Positions 9,499 to 18,896 of a stretch of 64,000 nucleotides of DNA are shown here, piece after piece. This stretch comes from Dyella marensis. GTDB taxonomy: Bacteria > Pseudomonadota > Gammaproteobacteria > Xanthomonadales > Rhodanobacteraceae. The position numbers and the translations under genes are program-made. The stretch covers positions 62,001-126,000 of the forward strand of contig NZ_FONH01000007.1 of NCBI RefSeq assembly GCF_900112865.1. Reading direction: 5' to 3'. Under the pieces are notes generated by a model that did no database searches, had not been told where the DNA came from, and saw only the letters and a list, made by a program, of their open reading frames with translations. Position 1 is the stretch's first letter; each line of letters opens with the position of its first letter.

Positions 9499-11034
9499 TT
9501 ACAGGTCGAACTTGATGCCCTGGGCCAGCGGCAGGGAGTCCGAATAGTTGCTGGTGTTGGTCTGGCGGCGCATGTACACCTTCCACGCATCCGAACCGGA
9601 CTCGCGACCGCCGCCGGTCTCCTTCTCGCCGCCGAAGGCGCCGCCGATCTCGGCGCCGGAGGTGCCGATGTTGACGTTGGCGATGCCGCAGTCCGAGCCG
9701 GCCGAGGACAGGTACTGCTCCGCCGCCTTCAGGTCGCGGGTGAAGATCGCCGAGGACAGGCCCTGCGGCACGTCGTTCTGCAGCTCGATCGCTTCGTCCA
9801 GCGACTTGAACGGCATGATGTAGAGGATCGGCGCGAAGGTCTCGGTCTGCACCACCTCGTCGCTGTTCTTGACGCCGGTGACGATGGTCGGCAGCACGAA
9901 GTTGCCCTTGCGGTCGCTGAGCGCGGCGCCGCCGGTCAGCACCTTGCCGCCGCTGGCCTTGGCCTTTTCCACCGCGCCCAGGTAGGCCTGCACGGCGTCC
10001 TGGCTGTTCAGCGGGCCCATCAGGGTGGTGGCCAGGGTCGGGTCGCCGATCTTGCCTTCCACCTGCTTGTAGGCGGCGACCAGCTTGTCGGTCACTTCGC
10101 CGACGATCGACTCGTGCACGAACAGGCGGCGCGTGGTGGTGCAGCGCTGGCCGGCGGTGCCGACCGCACCGAACACGATGGCGGGAATGGCCAGCTTAAG
10201 GTCGGCGCTCGCGTCCAGGATGATCGCGTTGTTGCCGCCCAATTCCAGCAGCGAGCGGCCCATGCGGCGCGCCACGCGCTCGCCGACCATGCGGCCGACC
10301 TTGGTCGAGCCGGTGAAGCTGATCAGCGGGATGCGCTTGTCGTCGACGAAACCCTGCGAGAGATCCGTGCCGGCGTCGTTGAACAGGAAGAAGATGTCCG
10401 GGAAGCCGCCGGCCTTCAGCGCCTCGTTGCAGATCTTCATGGTGGCGATCGCCGACAGCGGGGTCTTCGGCGACGGCTTCCAGATGCAGATGTCGCCGCA
10501 GATCGCGGCGAGGAAGGCGTTCCAAGCCCACACCGCCACGGGGAAGTTGAACGCGCTGATGATGCCGACCAGGCCCAGCGGGTGGTACTGCTCGTACATG
10601 CGGTGGCCGGGGCGCTCCGAATGCATGGTGTAGCCGTAGAGCATGCGGCTCTGGCCCACCGCGAAGTCGGCGATGTCGATCATCTCCTGCACTTCGCCGT
10701 CGCCCTCCGGCTTGATCTTGCCCATCTCCAGCGCGACCAGCGAACCCAGCGCGTCCTTGTGCTTGCGCAGCGCCTCGCCGCACAGGCGCACCGCTTCGCC
10801 GCGGCGCGGGGCGGGCGTGGTGCGCCAGGTCTTGAAGGCTTCCTGGGCGCGCTTGACGATGGTCTCGTAGTCCGCGGCGCTGGAGGCGTGCACGGTGCCG
10901 ATCACCTCGCCGGTGGCCGGATTCACCGGCTGCAGCGCGCCGGCGTCCGAGGTGCGGGACCATTCGCCCTGGCCGAGATAAGTGCCGGAATGCTCCGCGC
11001 CGATGCCGAGCGCCTTGAGGATTTCGTGGGACAT
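9499..11034 (-). CDS. amaB: ALDH7-type aldehyde dehydrogenase (piperideine-6-carboxylate/aminoadipate semialdehyde dehydrogenase)
   Basis: A 511-residue NAD-dependent aldehyde dehydrogenase. The catalytic cysteine is in [13 protein letters not shown] and the general-base glutamate in [11 protein letters not shown]. The end of the protein ([25 protein letters not shown]) is characteristic of the antiquitin/ALDH7 family, which oxidises alpha-aminoadipic semialdehyde in lysine breakdown. The ATG at 11032-11034 ([11 protein letters not shown]) gives the usual ALDH7 length; the upstream extension is low-complexity. It appears to stand alone. The enzyme family is firm; the lysine-degradation role is inference because no other lysine genes are in view. 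Confidence 0.9.
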   Translation of the reverse strand: MSHEILKALGIGAEHSGTYLGQGEWSRTSDAGALQPVNPATGEVIGTVHASSAADYETIVKRAQEAFKTWRTTPAPRRGEAVRLCGEALRKHKDALGSLVALEMGKIKPEGDGEVQEMIDIADFAVGQSRMLYGYTMHSERPGHRMYEQYHPLGLVGIISAFNFPVAVWAWNAFLAAICGDICIWKPSPKTPLSAIATMKICNEALKAGGFPDIFFLFNDAGTDLSQGFVDDKRIPLISFTGSTKVGRMVGERVARRMGRSLLELGGNNAIILDASADLKLAIPAIVFGAVGTAGQRCTTTRRLFVHESIVGEVTDKLVAAYKQVEGKIGDPTLATTLMGPLNSQDAVQAYLGAVEKAKASGGKVLTGGAALSDRKGNFVLPTIVTGVKNSDEVVQTETFAPILYIMPFKSLDEAIELQNDVPQGLSSAIFTRDLKAAEQYLSSAGSDCGIANVNIGTSGAEIGGAFGGEKETGGGRESGSDAWKVYMRRQTNTSNYSDSLPLAQGIKFDL

Positions 11035-11231
11035 GCGTGCTCCTGGACCGTGGCGCCTCGCGGCGCGCTGGGGTGAGTGGGAATGGGATGGGTGGAAAGG
11101 CGTAATTCTAGCAGGCAGGGGCCGGGGAGCCCGAGAGGTGCGGCGGGGAAGGGCGATGGTGCGTTGCGCCATGCGATGCCAGCGCGGGGCATCCTTTGCC
11201 ACGGGCGGATCAGCCGGTGCCGGGCTTGGGG

Positions 11232-11627
11232 TTACTGCCTCGATCCTTGCGCTGAAGGTCTCGATAGGGCTTGTGCCCTGGCCGGCGAGGAAGCTTCTTG
11301 CTGGAGCGGTGCGTAGGCCGGGACCTGGATGACGATCGGAGCCTGGGCCACCGATGGTGCAAGCGCCGGCCTGGCCGCGTTGTTCATGGCGAAGAACAAG
11401 CCGGCAAAGCCGAGGAAAAGACCGATCACCGTGGCGATCATCCAGGTCTTGATGCTTGCATCGAGCGAATGCAGGTCACCCTTCGTTGCCAGGGTGGGCA
11501 AGGTGGTTTCGAGCGCGGTCAGGCGGCTTGCCATGTCGCCATCATCGGACGGTTGTCCGGGCGGAACAACTCCTCCGGTATCGCCGGATGCGGGGATGCG
11601 CGACCAGGGGATATGGATGGCGGACAT
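11232..11627 (-). CDS. Small single-pass membrane protein, unknown
   Basis: A 131-residue protein with an N-terminal soluble, coiled-coil-prone stretch ([28 protein letters not shown]), one transmembrane helix at about residues 61-82 ([20 protein letters not shown]) and a Pro/Ala/Ser-rich tail. This short helix-plus-anchor layout is common in proteobacterial proteins of unknown function and in phage accessory proteins. No flanking phage genes are visible, so no role is assigned. The coding call rests on its composition and the sensible topology. Confidence 0.6.
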   Translation of the reverse strand: MSAIHIPWSRIPASGDTGGVVPPGQPSDDGDMASRLTALETTLPTLATKGDLHSLDASIKTWMIATVIGLFLGFAGLFFAMNNAARPALAPSVAQAPIVIQVPAYAPLQQEASSPARAQALSRPSAQGSRQ

Positions 11628-11728
11628 CGGGGCTGTTCCTCCTCTTCCTTGGGCGGATGCTCGGCGAGCCGGCGCAGCATGATCTGCATGTCAATCGCTA
11701 CGGCATATCACGGTCATTAGATCAACTC

Positions 11729-12210
11729 ATGCAGCGGTTTGGCGATTGTCCTGTTGCGAATTGGGATCAGGCCTACGGGGAGGCCGCCTTTGAACTGCTA
11801 CATGCGTCGCGCATGGTCGAAGGTCCGGTTCGCGAGACCACGCAGCTGCATCGGGGCGGCCAGGTGTTGCGCGATGCACATTCGTCGTGTCGATGCCGGC
11901 CCGTATCGCAAAATTCGGACCGACAGAGAGCCGGGTCGGAGAGCCGATCAATCCGCAACCCAATGGCGATTCCGCCGTCTGGATCAGCACGGAAGGCAGC
12001 CCCCTGGCGGATGGCACCGTCGTGGTGATGGATGGGCATCGCCTGCTCAGCAACTCCGCTGGCAATGGAGCCAGCGCACGGGTCGACCCATGGATTCTGG
12101 CCTCCCCTGGGGAAAAGCCTATTTTCCTCGAGCGCCGCTACGCGGACCGGATCGAGCGATCCAACGTCGTCTATCTGGAGGTCATCGGGCAGCCGCCCCA
12201 GGTTGACTGA
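11729..12210 (+). other. Weakly coding stretch with possible frameshifted gene remnant
   Basis: Between the small membrane gene and tRNA-Arg there is no convincing intact gene. Two partial reading frames look protein-like. The first, frame of about 11690-11880, contains LMQRFGDCPVANWDQAYGE and AAFELLHASRMVEG. The second, 11887-12210, opens with GTG and contains GPTESRVGEPINPQPNGDS, TVVVMDGHRLLSNS and PIFLERRYADRIERSNVVYL, ending at a normal stop. The frames adjoin near 11880, as expected for a gene broken by a frameshift, but I recognise no family and the second could be a short intact gene of 107 residues. The opposite-strand frame (11773-12303) looks like a shadow. Confidence 0.35.
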
Positions 12211-12315
12211 GCGGTCGCTTGAGACCATGCGTTCGGCGATCTGCATGCGCCCGCCGAACGCCGGCAGGACATGCCGGGCAAGCGCGCGGCATCGATCGTG
12301 CAAGTGCTTGAAAAA

Positions 12316-12392
12316 TGGTGCCCCCGATACGATTCGAACGTACGACCTTCCCCTTAGGAGGGGGACGCTCTATCCAACTGAGCTACGGGGGC
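12316..12392 (-). tRNA. tRNA-Arg (CCU)
   Basis: A 77-nt cloverleaf with encoded CCA (12316-12318). Acceptor GCCCCCG pairs with CGGGGGC, the anticodon loop is CTCCTAA giving anticodon CCU, and the T-arm reads GTTCGAATC. It reads the AGG codon. Confidence 0.95.
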
Positions 12393-12403
12393 AGCGGGCG
12401 GCA

Positions 12404-12409
12404 AGTATA
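12404..12409 (-). promoter_or_regulatory. -10 element for tRNA-Arg
   Basis: On the minus strand a TATACT hexamer lies 11 bases upstream of the tRNA. No good -35 hexamer is present at 17 bases, so this is a partial promoter call. Confidence 0.5.
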
Positions 12410-12621
12410 GAGGAACACGGCCCCGCGCGAAAAAGCGCTCCGGAGCGTGGCGCCTGTTCGTGTCATCGGCACGTCCGCCGCTCCGGCTCGGTATGCGTTC
12501 AGCGGCATGCGGCATAGTCGGGCGGCCCGGCGGGCATCCGCTGGCATCACGAAACCCCAACGGCGGCTCGTCAACCATGAGCGGGTTGATTCGCCATTCG
12601 ATAGCGACAAGGGAAGAGCGA

Positions 12622-15072
12622 ATGGAGACGAAGTCTCGACCGGGCGTTGCGCTGTGGATCACTGCCGCGCTGTTCGTATTCCTCGGCCTGGGCCTGCTTG
12701 CCGGCGGTGCATGGCTGCTGGTGCTGGGCGGCTCGCCGTACTACGTGCTGGCCGGTGCGATGCTCATCGCTACCGGCTGGTTGGCATGGCGCGGCAGCGG
12801 CCTGGCGCTGGGACTGCATGCGCTGTTGCTGCTGGCCACCTTGCTGTGGGCGATCTACGAGGTGCGCTTCGACTGGTGGCAGCTGGTGCCGCGCGTCGCC
12901 GTGTGGTTTGTACTCGGCGTATGGCTGCTGCTGCCGTGGGTGTCGCGGCGTCTGGAGCCGGACCCCGAGCCGACCTTGCGCTGGGCCACCGGCACGCTGC
13001 CCTTGTGGCTGGTGCTGGCAGCGAGCGTGGCGCTGGGTGCGGTGGCGTACTTCACCGACTACTACACGCTGGCCGGCGAAGCGCCGGAAGCCGGCGCGCC
13101 GCCGGCCGACGCCACGGGTACGCCGCCCAATGACTGGATCGCCTATGGCCGCTCCGGCCATGGCGACCGCCATGCGCCGGCCGCGCAGATCACCCCGGCC
13201 AATGTCGCGAAACTGCAGGTGGCGTGGACCTTCCATACCGGCGATTTCAAGGGGCCGGGCGATCCCACCGAGATCGCCAACGAAGTCACGCCGCTGAAGG
13301 CGAACGGCATGCTGTACCTGTGCACGCCGCACGACATCGTGATCGCGCTGGATCCGGACACCGGCAAGGAGCGCTGGCGCTACGACCCCAAGATCAACCG
13401 CGACGCCAAGGGCTATCAGCACATGATCTGCCGTGGCGTGGCTTATCACGATTCCGGCGCATACGCCGCGCAGGCCGCGACGGCAGGCGTGGCGCCCGCC
13501 GCGCCGCCGCCGACGCCGAAGGGCGCGGTGGCGGCCGAGGCGATCCATTTCGACAGCTGTCCGCGCCGCATCTTCGCACCCACCGCGGATGCCACCGTCG
13601 TCGCGCTCAACGCCGACAACGGGCAGCCCTGCACGGACTTCGGCGACCACGGGGTGATCGGCCTGTACCAGGGCATGGCGATGAAACGGCGCGGTTTTCT
13701 CAATCCGACGTCACCGCCGACGGTCACGCGCAACGTGCTGATCGTGTCGGCCAGCGTCACCGACAACGAATCGACCGACGAACCCTCCGGCGTGATCCGC
13801 GGCTACGACGTCACCACCGGCCAGCTGTTGTGGAACTGGGACGCGGCGGCGCCGGACAGCACCGCACCGCTGCCGGCCGGGCAGCACTACAAGCGCAACT
13901 CGCCCAATTCGTGGAGCGTGTCCAGCGTCGACGAGAAGCTGGGCCTGGTCTACATCCCGATGGGCAACCAGACGCCGGACATGTGGGGCGGCGAGCGCTA
14001 TCCGGAAGGCGAGCGTTTCAACAGCGCGATCGTGGCGCTGGACATCGCCACCGGCAAGTTGCGCTGGGTCTACCAGACCGTGCACCACGATCTGTGGGAC
14101 ATGGACATCGGCGGACAGCCCAGCCTGGTCGATCTCGATACGCCGCAGGGCAAAGTACCCGCGCTGGTGGCTTCGACCAAGCGCGGCGACATCTACGTGC
14201 TCGACCGGCGCGACGGCAAGCCGGTCGTGCCGGCGCCGGAACGACCGGTGCCGCAGGGCGCGGCGACCGGCGACCGCACTTCGCCCACGCAGCCGTTCTC
14301 CGCGCTGAGCTTCGCGCCGGAACACCCGTTGCGCGAAGCCGATATGTGGGGCACCAATCCCTACGACCAGCTGGTATGCCGCATCAAGTTCAGGCGCCTG
14401 CGCTACGACGGCATCTTTACGCCGCCGTCGGAGCAGGGCTCGCTGGTGTATCCAGGCAACTATGGCGTGTTCGACTGGGGTGGCGTCACGGTCGATCCGC
14501 AACGGCAGTTGCTGATCGGCAATCCGAACTACATGGCCTTCATGTCGCGCCTGATCACCCGCGAAACGGAAGAAGCCAGGAGCGCCAAGGGTTCCACCGG
14601 CATCGAGCACGGCCTGCAGCCGATGCAGGGCACGCCGTTCGCGGTCGACCTGCGCCCGCTGCTGTCGCCGCTGGGCATTCCCTGCCAGGCGCCGCCGTGG
14701 GGCTATGTGGCGGCGGTTGACCTGCGCACCATGCGCAAGCTGTGGATGCATCGCAACGGCACGGTGGTGGACAGCGCGCCGTTGCCGATTCCGTTGCCGC
14801 TGGGGGTGCCCAGTCTCGGCGGCATGATCACCACCGGCGGCGGCGTGGCCTTCATGAGCGCTTCGCTGGACTACTACCTGCGCGCTTATGACGTGCGCAA
14901 CGGCAAGCAGTTGTGGGAAGCGCGCCTGCCGGCGGGCGGGCAGGCGACGCCGATGAGCTATGTGTCGGATCAGACGGGCAGGCAGTACGTAGTGATCATG
15001 GCCGGTGGCCATGGTTCGCTGGGGACGAAGATGGGTGATGCGCTGATCGCCTACGCGTTGCCAAAGCCGTAG
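12622..15072 (+). CDS. gcd: Membrane-bound PQQ-dependent glucose dehydrogenase
   Basis: Gcd oxidises glucose to gluconolactone in the periplasm with pyrroloquinoline quinone and passes electrons to ubiquinone. The 816-residue protein begins with about five membrane helices (residues 10-150), then an eight-bladed PQQ propeller. Family-diagnostic motifs are NEVTPLKANGMLYLCTPHD, the SVTDNESTDEPSGVIRGYDV segment, TVHHDLWDMDIGGQP, PTQPFSALSF, FTPPSEQGSLVYPGN and the terminal ATPMSYV with GGHGSLGTKMGD. An Ala/Pro-rich insert sits at about residues 280-305. The ATG at 12622 follows GGGAAGAG; an in-frame ATG at 12577 is possible. The TAG stop is the second to fourth base of a palindromic repeat (15068). 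No PQQ synthesis genes are in view. Confidence 0.95.
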   Translation: METKSRPGVALWITAALFVFLGLGLLAGGAWLLVLGGSPYYVLAGAMLIATGWLAWRGSGLALGLHALLLLATLLWAIYEVRFDWWQLVPRVAVWFVLGVWLLLPWVSRRLEPDPEPTLRWATGTLPLWLVLAASVALGAVAYFTDYYTLAGEAPEAGAPPADATGTPPNDWIAYGRSGHGDRHAPAAQITPANVAKLQVAWTFHTGDFKGPGDPTEIANEVTPLKANGMLYLCTPHDIVIALDPDTGKERWRYDPKINRDAKGYQHMICRGVAYHDSGAYAAQAATAGVAPAAPPPTPKGAVAAEAIHFDSCPRRIFAPTADATVVALNADNGQPCTDFGDHGVIGLYQGMAMKRRGFLNPTSPPTVTRNVLIVSASVTDNESTDEPSGVIRGYDVTTGQLLWNWDAAAPDSTAPLPAGQHYKRNSPNSWSVSSVDEKLGLVYIPMGNQTPDMWGGERYPEGERFNSAIVALDIATGKLRWVYQTVHHDLWDMDIGGQPSLVDLDTPQGKVPALVASTKRGDIYVLDRRDGKPVVPAPERPVPQGAATGDRTSPTQPFSALSFAPEHPLREADMWGTNPYDQLVCRIKFRRLRYDGIFTPPSEQGSLVYPGNYGVFDWGGVTVDPQRQLLIGNPNYMAFMSRLITRETEEARSAKGSTGIEHGLQPMQGTPFAVDLRPLLSPLGIPCQAPPWGYVAAVDLRTMRKLWMHRNGTVVDSAPLPIPLPLGVPSLGGMITTGGGVAFMSASLDYYLRAYDVRNGKQLWEARLPAGGQATPMSYVSDQTGRQYVVIMAGGHGSLGTKMGDALIAYALPKP

Positions 15073-15153
15073 GTTGGGGTGACAACCCCAACGCGGCGGC
15101 ATCCCTAGCGCGGCGTGACGTTGGGGTTCGCCTTCGGCTCACCCCAACCTGCG
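15068..15153. repeat. Intergenic palindrome, family 1 copy B
   Basis: Left arm 15068-15092 (CGTAGGTTGGGGTGA then CAACCCCAAC, with the central GCGCAGCGA part missing); right arm 15120-15153 starts GTTGGGGTTCGCC and ends CACCCCAACCTGCG. It fills the gap between the convergent gcd and cytochrome genes, and its first bases form the gcd stop codon. Confidence 0.88.
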
Positions 15154-15160
15154 CGTGCGG

Positions 15161-16576
15161 TCAGAGCACCCGCATGAACGCCACCAGATCCTGCTTCTCC
15201 TGCTCGTTCAACTTCGTACCCAGCACGAGGTTGAAGTACTCCACCGTGTCATCCAGCGTCAGCAGTCGCCCATCGTGCAGATACGGCGGCGTGTCCTTGA
15301 TCCCCCGCAACGGGAAGGTCTTGATCGCCCCATCGGCGCTGGCCATCATCCCGTTGATCATGCGCGGCTTGAAGAACCGCTCCGCCTGCAGGTTATGCAT
15401 GGTGTTGTCGGTGTAGTAGGGCGGCGTATGGCAGCTGCCGCATTGTCCCTTGCCGAAGAACACTGCCTGTCCGCGCAGTTCCTGCTCGCTGGCCCTGGCC
15501 GGATCGAGCTTGCCGTCCACGGCCAGTTTCGGCGCGGGCGGGAAATCCAGGATCTCCTGGAACTCCGCCATGAAATGCACCTGGCTGCCGCGCTCGAGGA
15601 TATTCACGCCCTTCTTGGTGGCGATCACCGGATCGCCGTCGAAATAAGCCGCGCGCTGCTCGAACTCGGTGAAATCCTCCACCGTCTTCAACGCACGCTG
15701 CGAGCCGAACAGCCGCTGGATATTCACGCCGCGCAGCGTCGGCGTCTCGATGCGATGGCGGAACTCCTGCGGCCGGATGTCACCCACGAGGTGGGTGGCG
15801 CCATTGGTGCTGCCGTTGGCATGGCAATCGAAGCAGGCCACGCCCAGGCTGGGTCGCGCCGAGCGGCGGTCGCCGGTGGCGTTGAACTGCTGCTGCGGGA
15901 ACGGCGTCACCAGCAGGCGCAGGCCTTCCAGCTGCTTGGGGTTGAGGATGCCGTTGAACAGCTCGTAGTAGTTGTCCAGCGTGACCAGCTTGCCTTTGGA
16001 GACATCGCCCAGGTCCGGACGCGTGCTGAGGAAGATCGCCTGCGGGAACTCCGGCAGGATGTGATCCGGCAAGTCGAAATCCAGGTCGAAGCGCGTGAGA
16101 TCGCGGTTGTCCTGCTGCTTCACCCGCTCGATCTCGAAGTGCGGAAACAGCATGCCGCCTTCGGGATGATTGGGATGGGGCAGGGGCAGGAAGCCGGACG
16201 GAAACAGATCCTTGCTCTTGATGTCGTCCGGCGACATGCCGGCGAGCTGCTCCCAGCTGGTGCCGGACTTGAGCTTCACGCGCACGCCTTCCTGCACCGG
16301 CTTGCCGCGTGACATGGTGACGCCCTTGGCCGGCTTGTCGGCGAGGTCGTAGCGTTCCTGCAGCAGGTTCTTCTGCCGCTGCATGACGCCGGGCTTGGCC
16401 TTCGACATGCGTTGCATGGTGGTGGCGAAGTCCGGCTCGACCACCGGCATGTAGCTGCTCGGTGGCGGCTTGCGCGAAGCATCGGCTTGCTGGCTCTGCG
16501 CCGATCCGGCGACGGCGAGCATCACGGCGATCGCCAGCGCAGCTTGCCTGGCGTGTTTCACGGTTGCGCGTTTCAT
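15161..16576 (-). CDS. Exported diheme c-type cytochrome (cytochrome c peroxidase-like fold)
   Basis: A 471-residue periplasmic protein with a signal peptide (ALAIAVMLAVAGSAQSQ, residues 12-28). Two haem-binding CxxCH motifs are present, CFDCH in the middle of the protein and CGSCH near residue 372. The C-terminal half, FPLRGIKDTPPYLHDGRLLTL, resembles the di-haem peroxidase/MauG superfamily; similar proteins are often labelled 'cytochrome B6' in related genomes. GGGAGGGCC precedes the ATG at 16574-16576. It is convergent with gcd, but Gcd normally reduces quinone directly, so a functional link is only a possibility. Confidence 0.85.
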   Translation of the reverse strand: MKRATVKHARQAALAIAVMLAVAGSAQSQQADASRKPPPSSYMPVVEPDFATTMQRMSKAKPGVMQRQKNLLQERYDLADKPAKGVTMSRGKPVQEGVRVKLKSGTSWEQLAGMSPDDIKSKDLFPSGFLPLPHPNHPEGGMLFPHFEIERVKQQDNRDLTRFDLDFDLPDHILPEFPQAIFLSTRPDLGDVSKGKLVTLDNYYELFNGILNPKQLEGLRLLVTPFPQQQFNATGDRRSARPSLGVACFDCHANGSTNGATHLVGDIRPQEFRHRIETPTLRGVNIQRLFGSQRALKTVEDFTEFEQRAAYFDGDPVIATKKGVNILERGSQVHFMAEFQEILDFPPAPKLAVDGKLDPARASEQELRGQAVFFGKGQCGSCHTPPYYTDNTMHNLQAERFFKPRMINGMMASADGAIKTFPLRGIKDTPPYLHDGRLLTLDDTVEYFNLVLGTKLNEQEKQDLVAFMRVL

Positions 16577-16769
16577 GGGGCCCTCCCTAGGTTTGAGATA
16601 CCTGGCGGCCGAACGCGTCCCCTTTGTCGCGGGGTCGCCACAGGCGAGCCTATGCCTGTGCGGGAGGGCTGGAAAATTGATTGTTCGGATCGTTCCGATC
16701 GGCGCTGCCTATGCGCGTCGAACTCAGGTGAAACCGTGAGCACGCACGCAGATTCGGTGCAACTGACGT

Positions 16770-18368
16770 TCAGCGCGGATCTTCTGCCTCGACATGCAGT
16801 GCATCGGCGGCCGGCGCTTGCGCCCACACGCTGTTTGCATCGCCCCGCGCGGCACGCTTCCAGCTCGCGCGTGCGAGCCAGGCGAAGCCGATGCCCAGGG
16901 CGATGCCGGTGAGGTCGACGCCCAGCACGGCCATCGACGGCGGCGTCCATGGCTGGCTCCAGGTGTGCGCGTTGCGCATGAGGTCGGCAATCGCCACGGC
17001 GAGGTAGGCAAGCGCCGTGACCGCCAACAGCTCGACCGCCGCGCGCGCTACCGGACGCAGGCATGCATACGCCACCGCGAGCGCCACCACGCCATAGCAA
17101 GCCGCCTGCTGCGGCACCGCCGGATCGATGCCGGCGGCCTGCGCGAGCATGGTCGCCGCGAACGCCGCGGCGATGCCTGCGCAAGTTCCGAGACACACGC
17201 CCAGCGTGGCCCGCGCCATGACCCACGTCTTGCGCGGTTGTGCGGCGTGGCGCCGCTTGCGGCGCGATTCGATCCACAGCAGGTTGCCGGAATAGAACAG
17301 GAACGCGCCCGCCAGGCCTAGCAGGAAATACAGCCACTGCACCGCGCGCCCGCCGAAGTTGCCGAAATGCAACGCGTAGATCGAAGAGTTGGTCAGGCCG
17401 TTGACGCTGTGCGTATCGCCCACGTGCCGCTCCAGCACCGCGCCGGTGGCGCCGTTGAGCGCGATGGTGCCGTAGGTTCCCAGCGTGCGCTGCGAGACAC
17501 CGCGCACCTGCACCAGCGCGTTGGCGTCGCCGTAATGGTCGTAGTGCACATAGTCCGGCTCGAACGCGGTGACGCCGGTGGCCAGCGCCGCCGTGCGCGC
17601 GCGCTCGATCAGTTCGCCGGCGGCAAGCATCGGCGCGGCGTGTCCGCTCGCCTGCACCGTGGGCGCGGTGCTGATCGCCCTGGCGAAGGCATCGCCCAGC
17701 TTGCCGTCGAAGGCGATCAGGTTGAGCGCGGCGAACAGCGGCACGAACAGGCACATCAGCGCGCCGGTTACCGCGAAGATGATGTGGAACGGCAGGCTCA
17801 GCACGCCGATCGCGTTGTGCGCGTCCTGCCACAGCCGCTTGAGGTTGCGCCCCGGGCGCAGCGCGAACAGATCGCCCAGCAGCTGCGGCAGGTGGATCAG
17901 CAGGCCGGAGATCAGCGCCAGGCCGTAGATCACGCTGACGATGCCCATCAGGTACAGGCCGACCACCGGGATGCCGAGCGAATCGTGCAGGGCATAGACG
18001 AAATCGGCGAGGTTGCCGCGCGTGGCTCCCTCGTCGTCGGTGGGGCGGTCGAGCCTGTCGGCGGTGGCGAAGTGTTCCTCGCCGTCGTTCCAGTACGCGT
18101 AGGGGCCCTGCGAAGTGCCCGGCGGCGCCAGCACGATGCCGAAGTCCTTGGCGGCCTGCGGGTGCTGCAGCAGCAGGCAATCGATCATCGTCTGTACGGA
18201 TACGTCGCGCGCGGCTTGGCTGCGCCACGGCGGGCTCTGCCACAAGGCGATGTCGTGATGGAACACGGTCAGCGCGCCGGCATAGAACGCGATGAACAGC
18301 GCGAAGCCGGCGAGCAGGCCGGTCCAGGTATGGACCGTCTGGAAGGTGCGGATCGTGGAAGACTTCAT
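16770..18368 (-). CDS. PepSY-domain membrane protein, iron-uptake associated
   Basis: A 532-residue inner-membrane protein of the PepSY-TM family. The first helix follows FQTVHTWTGLLAGFALFIAF, the periplasmic loop carries PepSY-like sequence, and paired histidines lie in the helices (HTWTG, FVYALHDSL, AHNAIGVLSLPFHIIF), as in membrane ferric-siderophore reductases. It closes the iron operon: its start is seven bases after the stop of the small membrane gene. A role in reducing or releasing iron from imported siderophore is inferred from family and context. Confidence 0.88.
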   Translation of the reverse strand: MKSSTIRTFQTVHTWTGLLAGFALFIAFYAGALTVFHHDIALWQSPPWRSQAARDVSVQTMIDCLLLQHPQAAKDFGIVLAPPGTSQGPYAYWNDGEEHFATADRLDRPTDDEGATRGNLADFVYALHDSLGIPVVGLYLMGIVSVIYGLALISGLLIHLPQLLGDLFALRPGRNLKRLWQDAHNAIGVLSLPFHIIFAVTGALMCLFVPLFAALNLIAFDGKLGDAFARAISTAPTVQASGHAAPMLAAGELIERARTAALATGVTAFEPDYVHYDHYGDANALVQVRGVSQRTLGTYGTIALNGATGAVLERHVGDTHSVNGLTNSSIYALHFGNFGGRAVQWLYFLLGLAGAFLFYSGNLLWIESRRKRRHAAQPRKTWVMARATLGVCLGTCAGIAAAFAATMLAQAAGIDPAVPQQAACYGVVALAVAYACLRPVARAAVELLAVTALAYLAVAIADLMRNAHTWSQPWTPPSMAVLGVDLTGIALGIGFAWLARASWKRAARGDANSVWAQAPAADALHVEAEDPR

Positions 18369-18375
18369 GCGAACC

Positions 18376-18636
18376 TCAGCCGCCGGCCAGCTGGCGCGAC
18401 AGCCACAGCAGGACGAACGCCGCGCCGTTGGCCGCGCCCAGCGCCAGCCAGGCGCGCGCGCCGCTGCGGAACATATAGCTGCCCGCCATCACGCCCAGCC
18501 ACAGCGGGAAGAACAGCAGCAGCACGGGAATCAGCCAGTCCTGCCCGTGGCCAGGCAGCCAGAACAGGCCCAGCGCCAGCAGCATGCCCGCCAGCGGAAA
18601 GCCCAGCACCGTGCCGGCAAGGCAGCGCGCGATCAT
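18376..18636 (-). CDS. Small membrane protein of the iron operon
   Basis: An 86-residue protein with about three hydrophobic helices (LAGTVLGFPLAGMLLALGLF, LIPVLLLFFPLWLGVMAGSY, LALGAANGAAFVLLWL). Short proteins of this kind (DUF3649-like iron-uptake proteins) commonly sit between a TonB receptor and a PepSY protein; the assignment to that family is tentative. Its ATG overlaps the stop of the preceding gene by four bases (ATGA), so translation is coupled. Confidence 0.75.
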   Translation of the reverse strand: MIARCLAGTVLGFPLAGMLLALGLFWLPGHGQDWLIPVLLLFFPLWLGVMAGSYMFRSGARAWLALGAANGAAFVLLWLSRQLAGG

Positions 18637-18893
18637 CGCCGCTCCTCGCGCCCGGCATACCAGGCCGCATAGGGCAGGCCGACCCAGCCGAGCATCAGCG
18701 CGGTAAGCGCGGTGAACAGCCCCGCGCCGACGCCAAGCACATCGATCCATGCGCCTGCGCCGCTTGCAGCGAAGGCCAGCGCGACAAGACGCATCCATGC
18801 CGGCAGCGGCCTGGTGCGCAGGCGCTGCCGCGGGCTGGCCAGGTAGAACAGCAGCGCGCTGGCGAAACAGAGCAGGAGGGCCGCCGGCACCAT
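18633..18893 (-). CDS. Small membrane protein of the iron operon, DUF3325-like
   Basis: An 86-residue protein with about three helices. It has the outline of DUF3325 proteins: a first helix (ALLLCFASALLFYLA), a basic loop with SPRQRLRTRPLP, then two helices ending GLPYAAWYAGREERR. It starts three bases after the TonB receptor stop and overlaps the next small gene by four bases. Function unknown; co-transcription with iron genes implies a role in siderophore handling. Confidence 0.75.
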   Translation of the reverse strand: MVPAALLLCFASALLFYLASPRQRLRTRPLPAWMRLVALAFAASGAGAWIDVLGVGAGLFTALTALMLGWVGLPYAAWYAGREERR

Positions 18894-18896
18894 GGC

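Noticed and set aside
11232-11627. Phage holin/accessory gene
   Set aside because: The helix-plus-anchor topology is compatible, but there are no phage neighbours, so the gene is left as an unknown membrane protein.
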